DNA from: Oscillospiraceae bacterium | Lineage (GTDB): Bacteria > Bacillota > Clostridia > Oscillospirales > Ruminococcaceae | Direction: 5' to 3' | DNA length: 41,476 nucleotides | Assembly: GCA_024684395.1 (NCBI GenBank) | Contig: JAIKWY010000109.1 | Location: 1-41,476 of the forward strand | In this document: positions 24,525 through 31,202 of the stretch, one piece after another | Layout of the letters: every line of letters begins with the position of its first letter | Numbering within the stretch: position 1 is the stretch's first letter | Notes under the pieces: model-generated | The model's database searches: none | What the model saw: only the letters and a program-made list of their open reading frames with translations | Told to the model about the DNA's origin: nothing | Program-made: the position numbers and the translations under genes

Positions 24525-25529
24525 TCAGATGCCGTAATTGTTTACATCATCCTGGGTGATGGTCGTTGCATCGAAGCCCTTCTCGTTCATGATGATGGTC
24601 TTCTGGGAGAGCTTCTCGCCGTTCTCCAGCTTCTGGATAACGTCCTTGATGTACTCGGACTGGAACGGGTTGCACTGACCGTCATAGTTCCAGTTCTGGT
24701 TGAGCAGCTCCTCGAGTGCCCACTTGTTGCAGTCGAAGCCCATTACGATGACATCCTTGCCAACGCCGTGGGAGATGTTTGCCTTGTCGAGTGCAGCAAC
24801 AGCGCCCTTTGCCATGTCGTCGTTCTCAGCGTAGATAACGTTGAAGGACTTGCCGGAGTCGATAACGGACTGTACGATCTGCTGCGCCTTCTCAGCGTTC
24901 CACTCAGCGGTCTGCTCTGCTACGATCGTCCACTTGGAAGAATCAGCCTCAGCTGCTGCGGTGAGCGCACCAGAGCGGCCCTTCTATGCAGCGGAGCCCA
25001 TAACGCCCTGGATGTGGATGACTTCATACTAGTCGAGGTTCTGGCTCTTGAGCCAGTCAACAGCGGTCTGACCCTCCTTGTCCATATCGGAAACGATGGA
25101 AGCCTCATACAGGCTCTCGTCAGCGTCTACGGTACGGTCGAACAGGATGACCTTCACGCCTGCGTTCTGTGCTTCCTTCAGGACGCCGTCCCAGCCTGCG
25201 GTATCCGCAGCGGAGAGCAGGAGGTAATCCACCTCGTCCTGGATGAACTTCTGTGCATGGGTGATCTGCTCGTCGTTCTTCAGGCTGTAAGCGAAGGATG
25301 CGTCAAAGCCGTTCTCCTTGGTGAAGGTCGCCTTGAGATCCTTGTCGTTGGCAGTACGGTAGCCGGACTCGTTCGGGTCGTTGTTGATGATGCCGACCTT
25401 GATGAGATCGCCGGACTTCGCAGCACCGCCGCCGCTGGAGCTACCGCCGCCATTGGTGGCACAGCCGGTCAGCATTGCAGCACAGACGATCGTAGAGATC
25501 ACGACAGCAAGAAGCTTCTTCATTTTCAT
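24525..25529 (-). pseudogene. ytfQ: Sugar-binding lipoprotein of the ABC importer (YtfQ-like), interrupted by two in-frame UAG codons
   Basis: The extracellular binding protein of the importer, in one continuous frame of 334 codons. The lipoprotein signal MKMKKLLAVVISTIVCAAMLTGC gives lipidated Cys at residue 23, followed by a GGGSSSGGG linker and a periplasmic-binding-protein fold of the galactofuranose/ribose type. The start at 25529 follows GGAGG with 7 bases spacing. Two TAG codons break the frame: 25031-25029, after WLKSQNLD, and 24986-24984, after QGVMGSAA. The reading frame is kept before, between and after them, and there is no other damage. Aligning to relatives with QGTTGSSAQ at this place, the second stop replaces Gln; both are one C-to-T change from CAG. 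Either a recent pseudogene, an assembly error, or read-through. The full fold runs to NNYGI at the end. Confidence 0.8.
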
Positions 25530-25607
25530 GGTTGATTCCTCCATATCATAATAATTTTTGATCGAGTTCGTTCACTAAGGATGTATCTCTGTTACCCTGG
25601 GTCATGT

Positions 25608-25644
25608 ATGGCTATGGCGGGAGCGGTGCCCCTGCCATAGCCAT
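25608..25644 (-). promoter_or_regulatory. Hairpin in the binding-protein leader
   Basis: ATGGCTATGGC / GCCATAGCCAT, a perfect 11-bp stem with a GC-rich 15-base loop, in the leader between the -10 at 25702 and the start at 25529. No U tract follows. It could be a stability element or part of an attenuator. Confidence 0.5.
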
Positions 25645-25701
25645 CTGCTTCAGTAGCAGTCAGAGGAGGGTAATAATGAGTCAACCTTAACTTGTAATTA
25701 C

Positions 25702-25707
25702 ATTATA
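25702..25707 (-). promoter_or_regulatory. Probable -10 of the importer operon promoter
   Basis: A consensus TATAAT on the minus strand, about 175 bases before the binding-protein start. No good -35 lies 17 bases upstream, which would fit an activator-dependent promoter. Confidence 0.5.
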
Positions 25708-25797
25708 TCTGAAAGGTTCGTACATTTATACCTAAAATATTATCAAAAACGTGTAATATTTTACGATAATCTGCCTATCAGCGTGAATTTGACACCG

Positions 25798-25813
25798 ATT
25801 TGTCAATACATAT
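25798..25813. promoter_or_regulatory. Candidate AraR box upstream of the importer operon
   Basis: ATTTGT-CAAT-ACATAT differs at one base from ATTTGT-N4-ACAAAT. It lies about 90 bases upstream of the importer -10 and between it and the AraC-family gene. Confidence 0.45.
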
Positions 25814-25883
25814 CCGGATGCTATGCGTTTTCCGGCAGCACAGCGGCAGTTTGTACAGTTGTTGGCAAACGCTGGAAATACAA

Positions 25884-25913
25884 GCAGGGGCTCTCGTTGC
25901 CGAAAGCCCCCGC
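25884..25913 (-). terminator. Terminator-like hairpin after the AraC-family gene
   Basis: GCGGGGGCTTTCG / CGAGAGCCCCTGC pairing with a GCAA loop on the minus strand, followed by TTGTATTT, 6 bases past the stop. Confidence 0.6.
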
Positions 25914-25919
25914 AGTCGT

Positions 25920-26654
25920 TCATAATACACTTTGCTGTACGACATTTGCAGTGTTTTTGTACTGGCGGGGCGTCTTTCCGGTGTACTTCTTGAAGATCTG
26001 GCTGAAATAGCGGTAGTCCTGGAAACCGACCTCGTAGGCGATCTCGTAGACCATCTTGGACGTGCAGCACAGAAGCTGCTTGGAGCGGTCGATCCGCACC
26101 ATGTTCAGATATTCGGAGAAGCAGTGACCCGTCTTTTTCTTGAACAGGGCACTGAAATAGCTCGGACTCAGACCGATCTCGTGTGCGATGCAGTTGAGCG
26201 TCAGATCCTCCCGCATGTAATTCTTGTCGATGAAGCGGATCGCATTCCGGATCACGCCTGCACGGCTGTCTCCGACGGCTTCGATCCGCCAGCGGATGCA
26301 CTGCTCGAAGATGCCGTAGAGGTAGGCTGCCGTTCCCTCGATCGTGACGAGGTGCTGTTCCAGATCCTCCGGCTGTCCGAACTGTGCCGTGAATGTGCTG
26401 TCGCTGATGCCCAGCTCCCCCGCAAAGTTGCGGGCGGTCAGGTAAATGTCCGTGCTGATGTAGATACGCAGCACCAGCGAACTCAGCTTCCAGAAGCCAA
26501 ACGCCTCCAGGAGCTTGTCAAAATCCTCCTTGCAATGCTCCAGACCGGAGCTCCGGAGCATGTGCTCCAGCTGTTGAATGTCCGGCTTCCTTACTGTGCA
26601 GAACCCCTCTGCAGAAGACTGTTGTATCATCCCCGCACCCCCATGATCATGCAT
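25920..26654 (-). CDS. AraC-family transcriptional regulator
   Basis: A 244-residue protein. The C-terminal 100 residues contain both helix-turn-helix units of the AraC family: LTLNCIAHEIGLSPSYFSALFKKKTGHCFSEYLNMVRIDRSKQLL and VYEIAYEVGFQDYRYFSQIFKKYTGKTPRQYK. The N-terminal 140 residues look like the linker half of YesN-type response regulators (LEHMLRSSGLEHCKEDFDKLLEAF...LYGIFEQCIRWR), but no receiver domain is present. It may therefore be a response regulator that lost its receiver, or a stand-alone form. Its start has only a weak GGGG site; ATG at 26630 is an alternative. Being directly upstream of the importer, it may act on the weak promoter there. Confidence 0.85.
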   Translation of the reverse strand: MHDHGGAGMIQQSSAEGFCTVRKPDIQQLEHMLRSSGLEHCKEDFDKLLEAFGFWKLSSLVLRIYISTDIYLTARNFAGELGISDSTFTAQFGQPEDLEQHLVTIEGTAAYLYGIFEQCIRWRIEAVGDSRAGVIRNAIRFIDKNYMREDLTLNCIAHEIGLSPSYFSALFKKKTGHCFSEYLNMVRIDRSKQLLCCTSKMVYEIAYEVGFQDYRYFSQIFKKYTGKTPRQYKNTANVVQQSVL

Positions 26655-26685
26655 CTACCCCAGACGTATTATGAGTATCTCCAAA

Positions 26686-26785
26686 AACTCCCATTTTCCT
26701 TTTCTGCGAAAAGGGAGAATGGGTCGAGTGCAGGGCTCCGCCCCACGCCCCGTGTCTAAAAACACAGATTTCAGAGATCCCCTTA
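26686..26785 (-). repeat. Three-hairpin repeat, family 2, copy D
   Basis: CCCATTTTCCTTTTC-TGC-GAAAAGGGAGAATGGG, then GGGCTCCGCCCCACGCCCC, then CTAAAAACACAGATTTCAGAGAT. It lies between the AraR and AraC-family genes. Confidence 0.75.
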
Positions 26786-26836
26786 TGCTGTGAGTTTTGA
26801 GCTCACATCCCCATCTCCGAGAAACGGTCCGGAGAC

Positions 26837-27919
26837 TTACAGTTTTTTGACAGAACTGCGGACGATCAGCTCCGGTACGATGATCTCATCCCTCTGCTCC
26901 GATGAACGGTGCTCCATCATACCGATCAGTTTTCTTGCCGCAGCTTTCCCCAATTCGCTGTGAGGATGGTGTACCGTTGTCAGCGGCACCTCACAGATCG
27001 AAGCATAACGTGAATCATCGATGCCGACTACGGACAGATCGTCCGGCACCCGGATCCCGTTTTCCTTGCAGAATTTCAGCAGGTTGACAGCGAGCTTGTC
27101 ATTGTAGCAGACAACTGCCGTCGAGCGCTTGAGCAGTTCGAGCAGCTTATCCTTGGCGTAGTCAAAGATGCTGTTCCGGTCGGAGGTCGCAAACCAGAAG
27201 ACATTGCGCTCCGAGAACGGGATGTTGTGCGCAAGGCAGCTCTCCATATAGCCGCTGTAGCGCAGATGTCCCTGGATGTCGTCGAGTACGAACATGCCGG
27301 CGATGCTCCTGTGACCGCAGCCGATCAGGTAATCCGTCACGACCTTGCCCGCCGCCTTGTCATCCATCGCAACACACGGATAATTGCCCCACGGATACTT
27401 GGCGTTGAAGAACACCAGCGGGACGCCGCCGTCATGGAGCTCCTTGTACAGTGCGATGTTCGGATTCGGCAGCGCACTCTTGGACGGCTCCACGATCAGA
27501 CCGCAGACGCCGGAGGACAACATGCTCTCCAGTGCCTTGGTCTCTTCGAGCACCTGGTTGTGTGTGATGGATAGCTGCATCGTATAGCCGGCATCCCCCA
27601 AAACGCTCTCGATACCGGTCATGATGTGCGGGAAGATGTAGTCGCTGAAATAGGTCGAGATCACGCCTACGCTTTTCTGGTTCAGCGGTGCCTGCTGTAC
27701 CACGGGCTTTTCGCAGATGAACGTGCCGTTGCCACGTACACGGCTGATGATGTTCTCCTGTTCGAGATGCATCATCGCCTGTCTGACGGTCTGACGGCTG
27801 ACGCCGTGGATCTCACAGAGCTGTTTCTCCGTCAGGAAGCGGTCGTTCGGCTGGAGTCCCTCCGAGGATATATAATCCTTGACCCAATCCACGATCGCCA
27901 TATACTTATAATTATTCAT
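26837..27919 (-). CDS. araR: AraR-type arabinose repressor (GntR HTH with LacI-type sensor)
   Basis: A 360-residue regulator. Residues 1-75 form a GntR-type winged helix (FLTEKQLCEIHGVSRQTVRQAMMHLEQENIISRVRGNGTFI). Residues 80-360 form a LacI/GalR-type sugar-binding domain (SVGVISTYFSDYIFPHIMTGIESVLGDAGY, FNAKYPWGNYPCVAMDDKAAGKVVTDYLIGCGHRSIAG, DDLSVVGIDDSRYASICEVPLTTVHHP). This chimeric build is the hallmark of Firmicute AraR, which leaves DNA when it binds L-arabinose. Boxes of the AraR type in its own promoter imply autoregulation. The ATG at 27919 overlaps the stop of a three-codon upstream frame. Confidence 0.92.
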   Translation of the reverse strand: MNNYKYMAIVDWVKDYISSEGLQPNDRFLTEKQLCEIHGVSRQTVRQAMMHLEQENIISRVRGNGTFICEKPVVQQAPLNQKSVGVISTYFSDYIFPHIMTGIESVLGDAGYTMQLSITHNQVLEETKALESMLSSGVCGLIVEPSKSALPNPNIALYKELHDGGVPLVFFNAKYPWGNYPCVAMDDKAAGKVVTDYLIGCGHRSIAGMFVLDDIQGHLRYSGYMESCLAHNIPFSERNVFWFATSDRNSIFDYAKDKLLELLKRSTAVVCYNDKLAVNLLKFCKENGIRVPDDLSVVGIDDSRYASICEVPLTTVHHPHSELGKAAARKLIGMMEHRSSEQRDEIIVPELIVRSSVKKL

Positions 27920-27927
27920 GCTTTCAT
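27916..27927 (-). CDS. Possible three-codon leader frame overlapping the araR start
   Basis: ATG AAA GCA TGA on the minus strand sits 5 bases behind AGGGGAGG, the best ribosome site here. Its TGA shares ATGA with the araR ATG, while araR itself is 13 bases from that site. This could couple araR initiation to termination of the leader. Short enough to be chance. Confidence 0.35.
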   Translation of the reverse strand: MKA

Positions 27928-27983
27928 GCTGGCCTCCCCTATCCAGACTGTCACAGGCTCATGCGTCCTGTGAGGTTAGTACT

Positions 27984-28012
27984 ATTGTACCATACATTTT
28001 TTGATTTGTAAA
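27984..28012 (-). promoter_or_regulatory. araR promoter
   Basis: Minus-strand TTTACA (28012-28007) and TACAAT (27989-27984), 17-base spacer. The -35 lies inside the AraR box at 28004-28019. Confidence 0.7.
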
Positions 28013-28019
28013 GACAAAT
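28004..28019. promoter_or_regulatory. AraR operator 1 over the araR -35
   Basis: ATTTGT-AAAG-ACAAAT, a perfect ATTTGT-N4-ACAAAT dyad as in the Bacillus AraR consensus ATTTGTACGTACAAAT. It covers the araR -35, so binding would block the gene's own transcription. Confidence 0.8.
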
Positions 28020-28097
28020 TCAAAACAAATACTAAAAATATGTATACTCGAACAAACGAAGAGCCTTTTTATTGTGCAATATAACGGAGCTATGATA

Positions 28098-28140
28098 GTT
28101 CATGTATACAAATCATAAAAACTATGCATTTGTCGCAAAT
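28098..28140. promoter_or_regulatory. Degenerate AraR-like sites
   Basis: GTTCAT-GTAT-ACAAAT (28098-28113) keeps one half-site. ATTTG-TCG-CAAAT (28128-28140) is a dyad with shorter spacing. They may be auxiliary or decayed boxes between operators 1 and 2. Confidence 0.4.
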
Positions 28141-28153
28141 GACCGACAGTCAA

Positions 28154-28169
28154 ATTTGTATACACAAAA
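28154..28169. promoter_or_regulatory. AraR operator 2
   Basis: ATTTGT-ATAC-ACAAAA, one base from the full dyad, 150 bases from operator 1. The spacing would allow looping, which Bacillus AraR uses. It also borders the tRNA terminator hairpin. Confidence 0.65.
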
Positions 28170-28172
28170 AGC

Positions 28173-28224
28173 GGCTGCATAACAAAAGACTCTGACAATC
28201 GTCAGAGTCTTTTGTTATGCAGCC
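28173..28224 (-). terminator. tRNA operon terminator, perfect 24-bp inverted repeat
   Basis: GGCTGCATAACAAAAGACTCTGAC pairs without mismatch with its reverse complement around a 4-base loop, and GCTTTTTG follows on the minus strand. It lies 12 bases past the last tRNA. The stem is far longer than a normal terminator. Confidence 0.8.
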
Positions 28225-28235
28225 TATTGACTTGT

Positions 28236-28309
28236 TGGAGGCGCCAGCCGGATTTGAACCGGCGATCATGGTGTTGCAGACCAACGCCTTACCACTTGGC
28301 TATAGCGCC
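28236..28309 (-). tRNA. tRNA-Cys (GCA)
   Basis: 74 bases including an encoded CCA. Acceptor GGCGCTA/TGGCGCC, anticodon loop CTGCAAC with anticodon GCA, T-loop GGTTCGAATCC. Confidence 0.95.
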
Positions 28310-28313
28310 ATAT

Positions 28314-28389
28314 TGGAGCGGATTACGAGGCTCGAACTCGCTACCTCCACCTTGGCAAGGTGGCGCTCTACCAGATGAGCTAAATCCGC
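28314..28389 (-). tRNA. tRNA-Gly (GCC)
   Basis: 76 bases including CCA. Acceptor GCGGATT/AATCCGC, anticodon loop TTGCCAA with anticodon GCC, T-loop AGTTCGAGCCT. Confidence 0.95.
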
Positions 28390-28394
28390 AAATA

Positions 28395-28468
28395 CGACCC
28401 GGATGAGACTCGAACTCACGACCTCCGCCGTGACAGGGCGGCGTTCTAACCAACTGAACTACCGGGCC
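28395..28468 (-). tRNA. tRNA-Asp (GTC)
   Basis: Acceptor GGCCCGG/CCGGGTC with discriminator G, anticodon loop CTGTCAC with anticodon GTC, T-loop AGTTCGAGTCT. Unlike its three neighbours, no CCA is encoded after the discriminator (TAT follows), so CCA must be added enzymatically. Confidence 0.93.
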
Positions 28469-28470
28469 AT

Positions 28471-28546
28471 TGGTGGGGACTATAGGGCTCGAACCTATGA
28501 CCCTCTGCTTGTAAGGCAGATGCTCTCCCAGCTGAGCTAAACCCCC
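28471..28546 (-). tRNA. tRNA-Val (TAC)
   Basis: 76 bases including CCA. Acceptor GGGGGTT/AGTCCCC, anticodon loop CTTACAA with anticodon TAC, T-loop GGTTCGAGCCC. First gene of the tRNA operon. Confidence 0.95.
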
Positions 28547-28581
28547 ACTGTTTTGCCGTCCTGTTTTCCGACGGCTTTATT

Positions 28582-28610
28582 ATTATAGCACACTCCGGGG
28601 CGTTTGTCAA
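28582..28610 (-). promoter_or_regulatory. Promoter of the tRNA operon
   Basis: Exact consensus TTGACA (28610-28605) and TATAAT (28587-28582) on the minus strand, 17-base spacer, about 36 bases before tRNA-Val. All four tRNAs would be one transcript. Confidence 0.9.
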
Positions 28611-28668
28611 CCCCTTTTTCAAAAAAATTTTCACTTCTGAATTTTTATTGCTTTTTGATGGATAAACC

Positions 28669-28697
28669 TTGCAAATTCTGACGTGATGTGGTACAAT
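28669..28697 (+). promoter_or_regulatory. Promoter of the GH10 xylanase gene
   Basis: TTGCAA (28669-28674), 17-base spacer, TACAAT (28692-28697). A short CCGGG-GCAG-CCCGG hairpin follows in the leader. No AraR box is visible. Confidence 0.65.
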
Positions 28698-28753
28698 GAT
28701 ACTATGTGATGATCCCGGGGCAGCCCGGACAATATCAATAAGGGGGATATATC

Positions 28754-30649
28754 ATGAAGCATACAAAAATCGCAGCAGCGCTGACAGCAGCCATGCTGCT
28801 CGGGAGCATGACATCCGTCATGCCGGCGATCGCTGAGGGCGGCGAGACGCTGCTCAGCTCGGATTTCGAAGACGGCGTCGGTGCATGGATGGGCTTTGGT
28901 CCGGCGGATGTCTCCGTCAGCAATAATATGTGGCACGGGGGCAAGCAGTGCCTCTACATCGGCGGCAGGACAGAGAACTGGCAGGGCGCCTTCTGCTCGA
29001 TGGAGGGCACGCTGACTGCCGGGAGCACCTACAGCTTCTCCGCCTATGTCAACTGCAAGGCAGGCGATACCGTCCAGCTCATGCTCAAATATACGGACGG
29101 CGAGGGCGAGCAGTACAAGGAGATCGGCTCCGGCTCCGGCGAGTGGGCGCTGATCGAGGAGGACTATGCCATCCCGAGCGGCGTGAAGGACATTCTCATC
29201 TACTTCCAGACCGCCGAGGGCAGCAACGACTTCCAGGTCGATGATGTCAAGGTGAGCGGTCAGGCATCCTGGGCAAAGGGAATGCTGGAGGAGGAGCCGC
29301 TCAAGGACATCTATGCCAACTACTTCAAGATGGGCTGTGCAGCAACGCCCGATGAGCTTTCTTCGCCCATTTCGCAGGACATCGTGAAGCGTCACTTCAA
29401 CTCGCTGACCATCGGCAACGAGCTGAAGCCTGACTATGTGATGGATCAGACCATGACCCTCGCCAGCGGCAGCAATACGCAGGTCGCTGTATCGCTCGAC
29501 AAGGCACGCTCTCTGCTGAGCTTCTGTGAGAAGAACCACATCCCGATCCGTGGTCATGTGCTCTGCTGGTACAGCCAGACACCGCAATGGTTCTTCAAGG
29601 AGGGCTTCAAGGATGACGGTGCCTTCGTCTCCAAGGAAATGATGCAGACACGTCTGGAGAACTACATCCGGCTCCTGTTCGGTCAGATCCAGGTAGAATT
29701 TCCGGATCTGGACATCTACTGCTGGGACGTTGTGAACGAATGCTACCTTGACAAGGGAAACCTCCGTCCCGCAGGCACGGACACCCAGAAGGAGGAGTCC
29801 CTCTGGTCGATGATCTACGGTGATGACAGCTATATCGACGATGCCTTCACCTATGCCAGAATGTACGCACCGGAGGGCACCAAGCTCTTCTACAACGACT
29901 TCAATGAATATATCCCGGAGAAGCGGGATGCCATCTACAACAAGGTCAGCAGCCTGAAAGCCAAGGGGCTGATCGACGGCGTGGGTATGCAGTCGCATCT
30001 GGATGTCGGCTATCCGGACGCAAGCCTGTACCGTCAGGCGATCGACAAGTACAACGAGCTTGGTCTGGAGATCCAGATCACGGAGCTCGACATCACCGAC
30101 TACGATTCCGGCGCCGACTCCCAGAGCGTAGCCAATGCCTACAAGAAGATCATGAAGGAGATCGTGGATGCCAAGAAGTCCGGTGCCAATATCACGGCTG
30201 TTGTCTTCTGGGGCATCACGGACGGCACGAGCTGGCGCAAGAAGGGCTATCCCCTGCTGATGAATGCGGACTATTCCCCGAAGAAGGCTTACTATTCCGT
30301 GAAGAACGCCATCCCGGAGAGCGAATGGGGCAAAGCAGAGGAACCGACCGATCCGCTGCCGACTGAGACAGTGGGACCGACGCAGCCGACGGAACCCACT
30401 GACGGCAAGGTGCATCTCAAGCCCGGTGACGTCTATGCAGACGGCATCGTCAATGTACAGGACATCATCCTGTTGACCAAGTACCTGCACGGTCTCACCG
30501 ACAAGGCGGTCGAGTACTCCCTGTTCCCGGAATATGTCGCCGTTGGTACGCCGTGGGATCTGAACGATGACAATGAATGCGACATCTTCGACCTCGGTCT
30601 GCTCAAGCGGAAGGTCATGGAAGGTCAAGCCGACCCTGATCTGGGCTAA
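28754..30649 (+). CDS. GH10 endo-beta-1,4-xylanase with CBM22-like domain and dockerin
   Basis: A 631-residue secreted xylanase that cuts the xylan backbone with retention. Signal peptide 1-27 (AAALTAAMLLGSMTSVMPAIA). A CBM22-like beta-sandwich lies at about 31-170 (DFEDGVGAWMGFG...QVDDVKVSG), a module typically N-terminal to GH10. The GH10 barrel spans about 180-522: FNSLTIGNELKPDYVM, IRGHVLCWYSQTPQWFF, WDVVNECY with acid/base E329, GVGMQSHLDVGYP, ITELDIT with nucleophile E444 and FWGITDGTSWR. A PTETVGPTQPTEPT linker leads to a dockerin (about 567-631; GDVYADGIVNVQDIILLTKYL and DLNDDNECDIFDLGLLKRKV). AAGGGGGA precedes the ATG. Its own promoter and terminator make it monocistronic. Substrate overlaps with the GH43 enzyme upstream. 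Confidence 0.96.
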   Translation: MKHTKIAAALTAAMLLGSMTSVMPAIAEGGETLLSSDFEDGVGAWMGFGPADVSVSNNMWHGGKQCLYIGGRTENWQGAFCSMEGTLTAGSTYSFSAYVNCKAGDTVQLMLKYTDGEGEQYKEIGSGSGEWALIEEDYAIPSGVKDILIYFQTAEGSNDFQVDDVKVSGQASWAKGMLEEEPLKDIYANYFKMGCAATPDELSSPISQDIVKRHFNSLTIGNELKPDYVMDQTMTLASGSNTQVAVSLDKARSLLSFCEKNHIPIRGHVLCWYSQTPQWFFKEGFKDDGAFVSKEMMQTRLENYIRLLFGQIQVEFPDLDIYCWDVVNECYLDKGNLRPAGTDTQKEESLWSMIYGDDSYIDDAFTYARMYAPEGTKLFYNDFNEYIPEKRDAIYNKVSSLKAKGLIDGVGMQSHLDVGYPDASLYRQAIDKYNELGLEIQITELDITDYDSGADSQSVANAYKKIMKEIVDAKKSGANITAVVFWGITDGTSWRKKGYPLLMNADYSPKKAYYSVKNAIPESEWGKAEEPTDPLPTETVGPTQPTEPTDGKVHLKPGDVYADGIVNVQDIILLTKYLHGLTDKAVEYSLFPEYVAVGTPWDLNDDNECDIFDLGLLKRKVMEGQADPDLG

Positions 30650-30670
30650 GCAGAACAACCGACACAATGC

Positions 30671-30708
30671 AAAACACCCTGACCGCAAAAAAGCAGTCAG
30701 GGTGTTTT
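30671..30708 (+). terminator. Intrinsic terminator of the GH10 gene
   Basis: AAAACACCCTGAC / GTCAGGGTGTTTT, a 13-bp perfect stem, followed by a pyrimidine-rich CTTCTG. Confidence 0.9.
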
Positions 30709-31202
30709 CTTCTGTTATCGTATAAAGCCGTTTGGCGATTATGCCTCGGCAGCTTCCTCTGCCTGCGCCTCTGCGTTCTGCCGGGTCGGCAGCGGCTTCA
30801 TTGCCGGGAAAACAGATCCATGAAACATTGCAGTATTCGTATATCATTACGCCCCTGTTTTACGTTGGTTTCCTGACTTATCTCTTTTCACGAATGTTTC
30901 GGCGAAAAAGTTCTCATAAATCCCTCCCTTTGCCTCACCCGTGAGTTTCCCGTTCAGCAGCGCTTGCTTGGTAGCAAAGCCAAACAGTGCCATCAACAGA
31001 CCGGTGTCATTGATATACAGCTCGAACTCGTTTGTCTTTTCGTATGCCATGAGCGGCAGAACAGGCAGACTCGTATTATAGCAATGTATTGATTTTCACT
31101 GCCATATCATAACCTCTCTTTCATGATAATCGAGCATAGACGAATGATTTTATCTCCGTTTTCCAGGCTTCGGTATCATAAAGCCATGATCCTGTGACTT
31201 TC
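30709..31202. other. Mostly non-coding stretch with gene debris
   Basis: It contains an ATPase remnant (30847-31095) and a short Glu/Ala-rich frame (minus strand, about 30738-30810, MKPLPTRQNAEAQAEEAAEA) that looks like the tail of a lost gene. The rest shows nothing recognisable. Base composition shifts to A+T-richer from here on. Confidence 0.6.
30847..31095 (-). pseudogene. Remnant of a DUF4143-type AAA ATPase
   Basis: About 80 residues in one frame (CYNTSLPVLPLMAYEKT, FELYINDTGLLMALFG, KGGIYENFFAETFVKRDK) match the C-terminal DUF4143 part of the archaeal-type ATP-binding proteins common in gut bacteria, where the pattern is KLYLxDTGLL then GxxYENxxA. The P-loop half is missing upstream (stop at 31096-31098), and the final part is missing after the IYENFFAE motif. 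No start codon or ribosome site. A decayed gene fragment. Confidence 0.65.

Noticed and set aside
24984-25031. Pyrrolysine or selenocysteine decoding
   Set aside because: The codons are UAG, not UGA, so selenocysteine is excluded. No pyrrolysine genes are in the window, and binding proteins are not known pyrrolysine users; Gln replacement fits the alignment better.
28173-28224. CRISPR repeat or phage attachment site
   Set aside because: It is a single inverted repeat with no direct repeats or spacers, and the structure is explained as a terminator.
28212-28406. Small open frame of 64 codons over the tRNA cluster
   Set aside because: It lies across tRNA-Cys and tRNA-Gly; its codons are the complement of tRNA sequence.
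28631-30847. A 738-codon open frame on the minus strand
   Set aside because: Antisense to the GH10 xylanase gene, with low-complexity Val/Leu/Arg composition and no family features.
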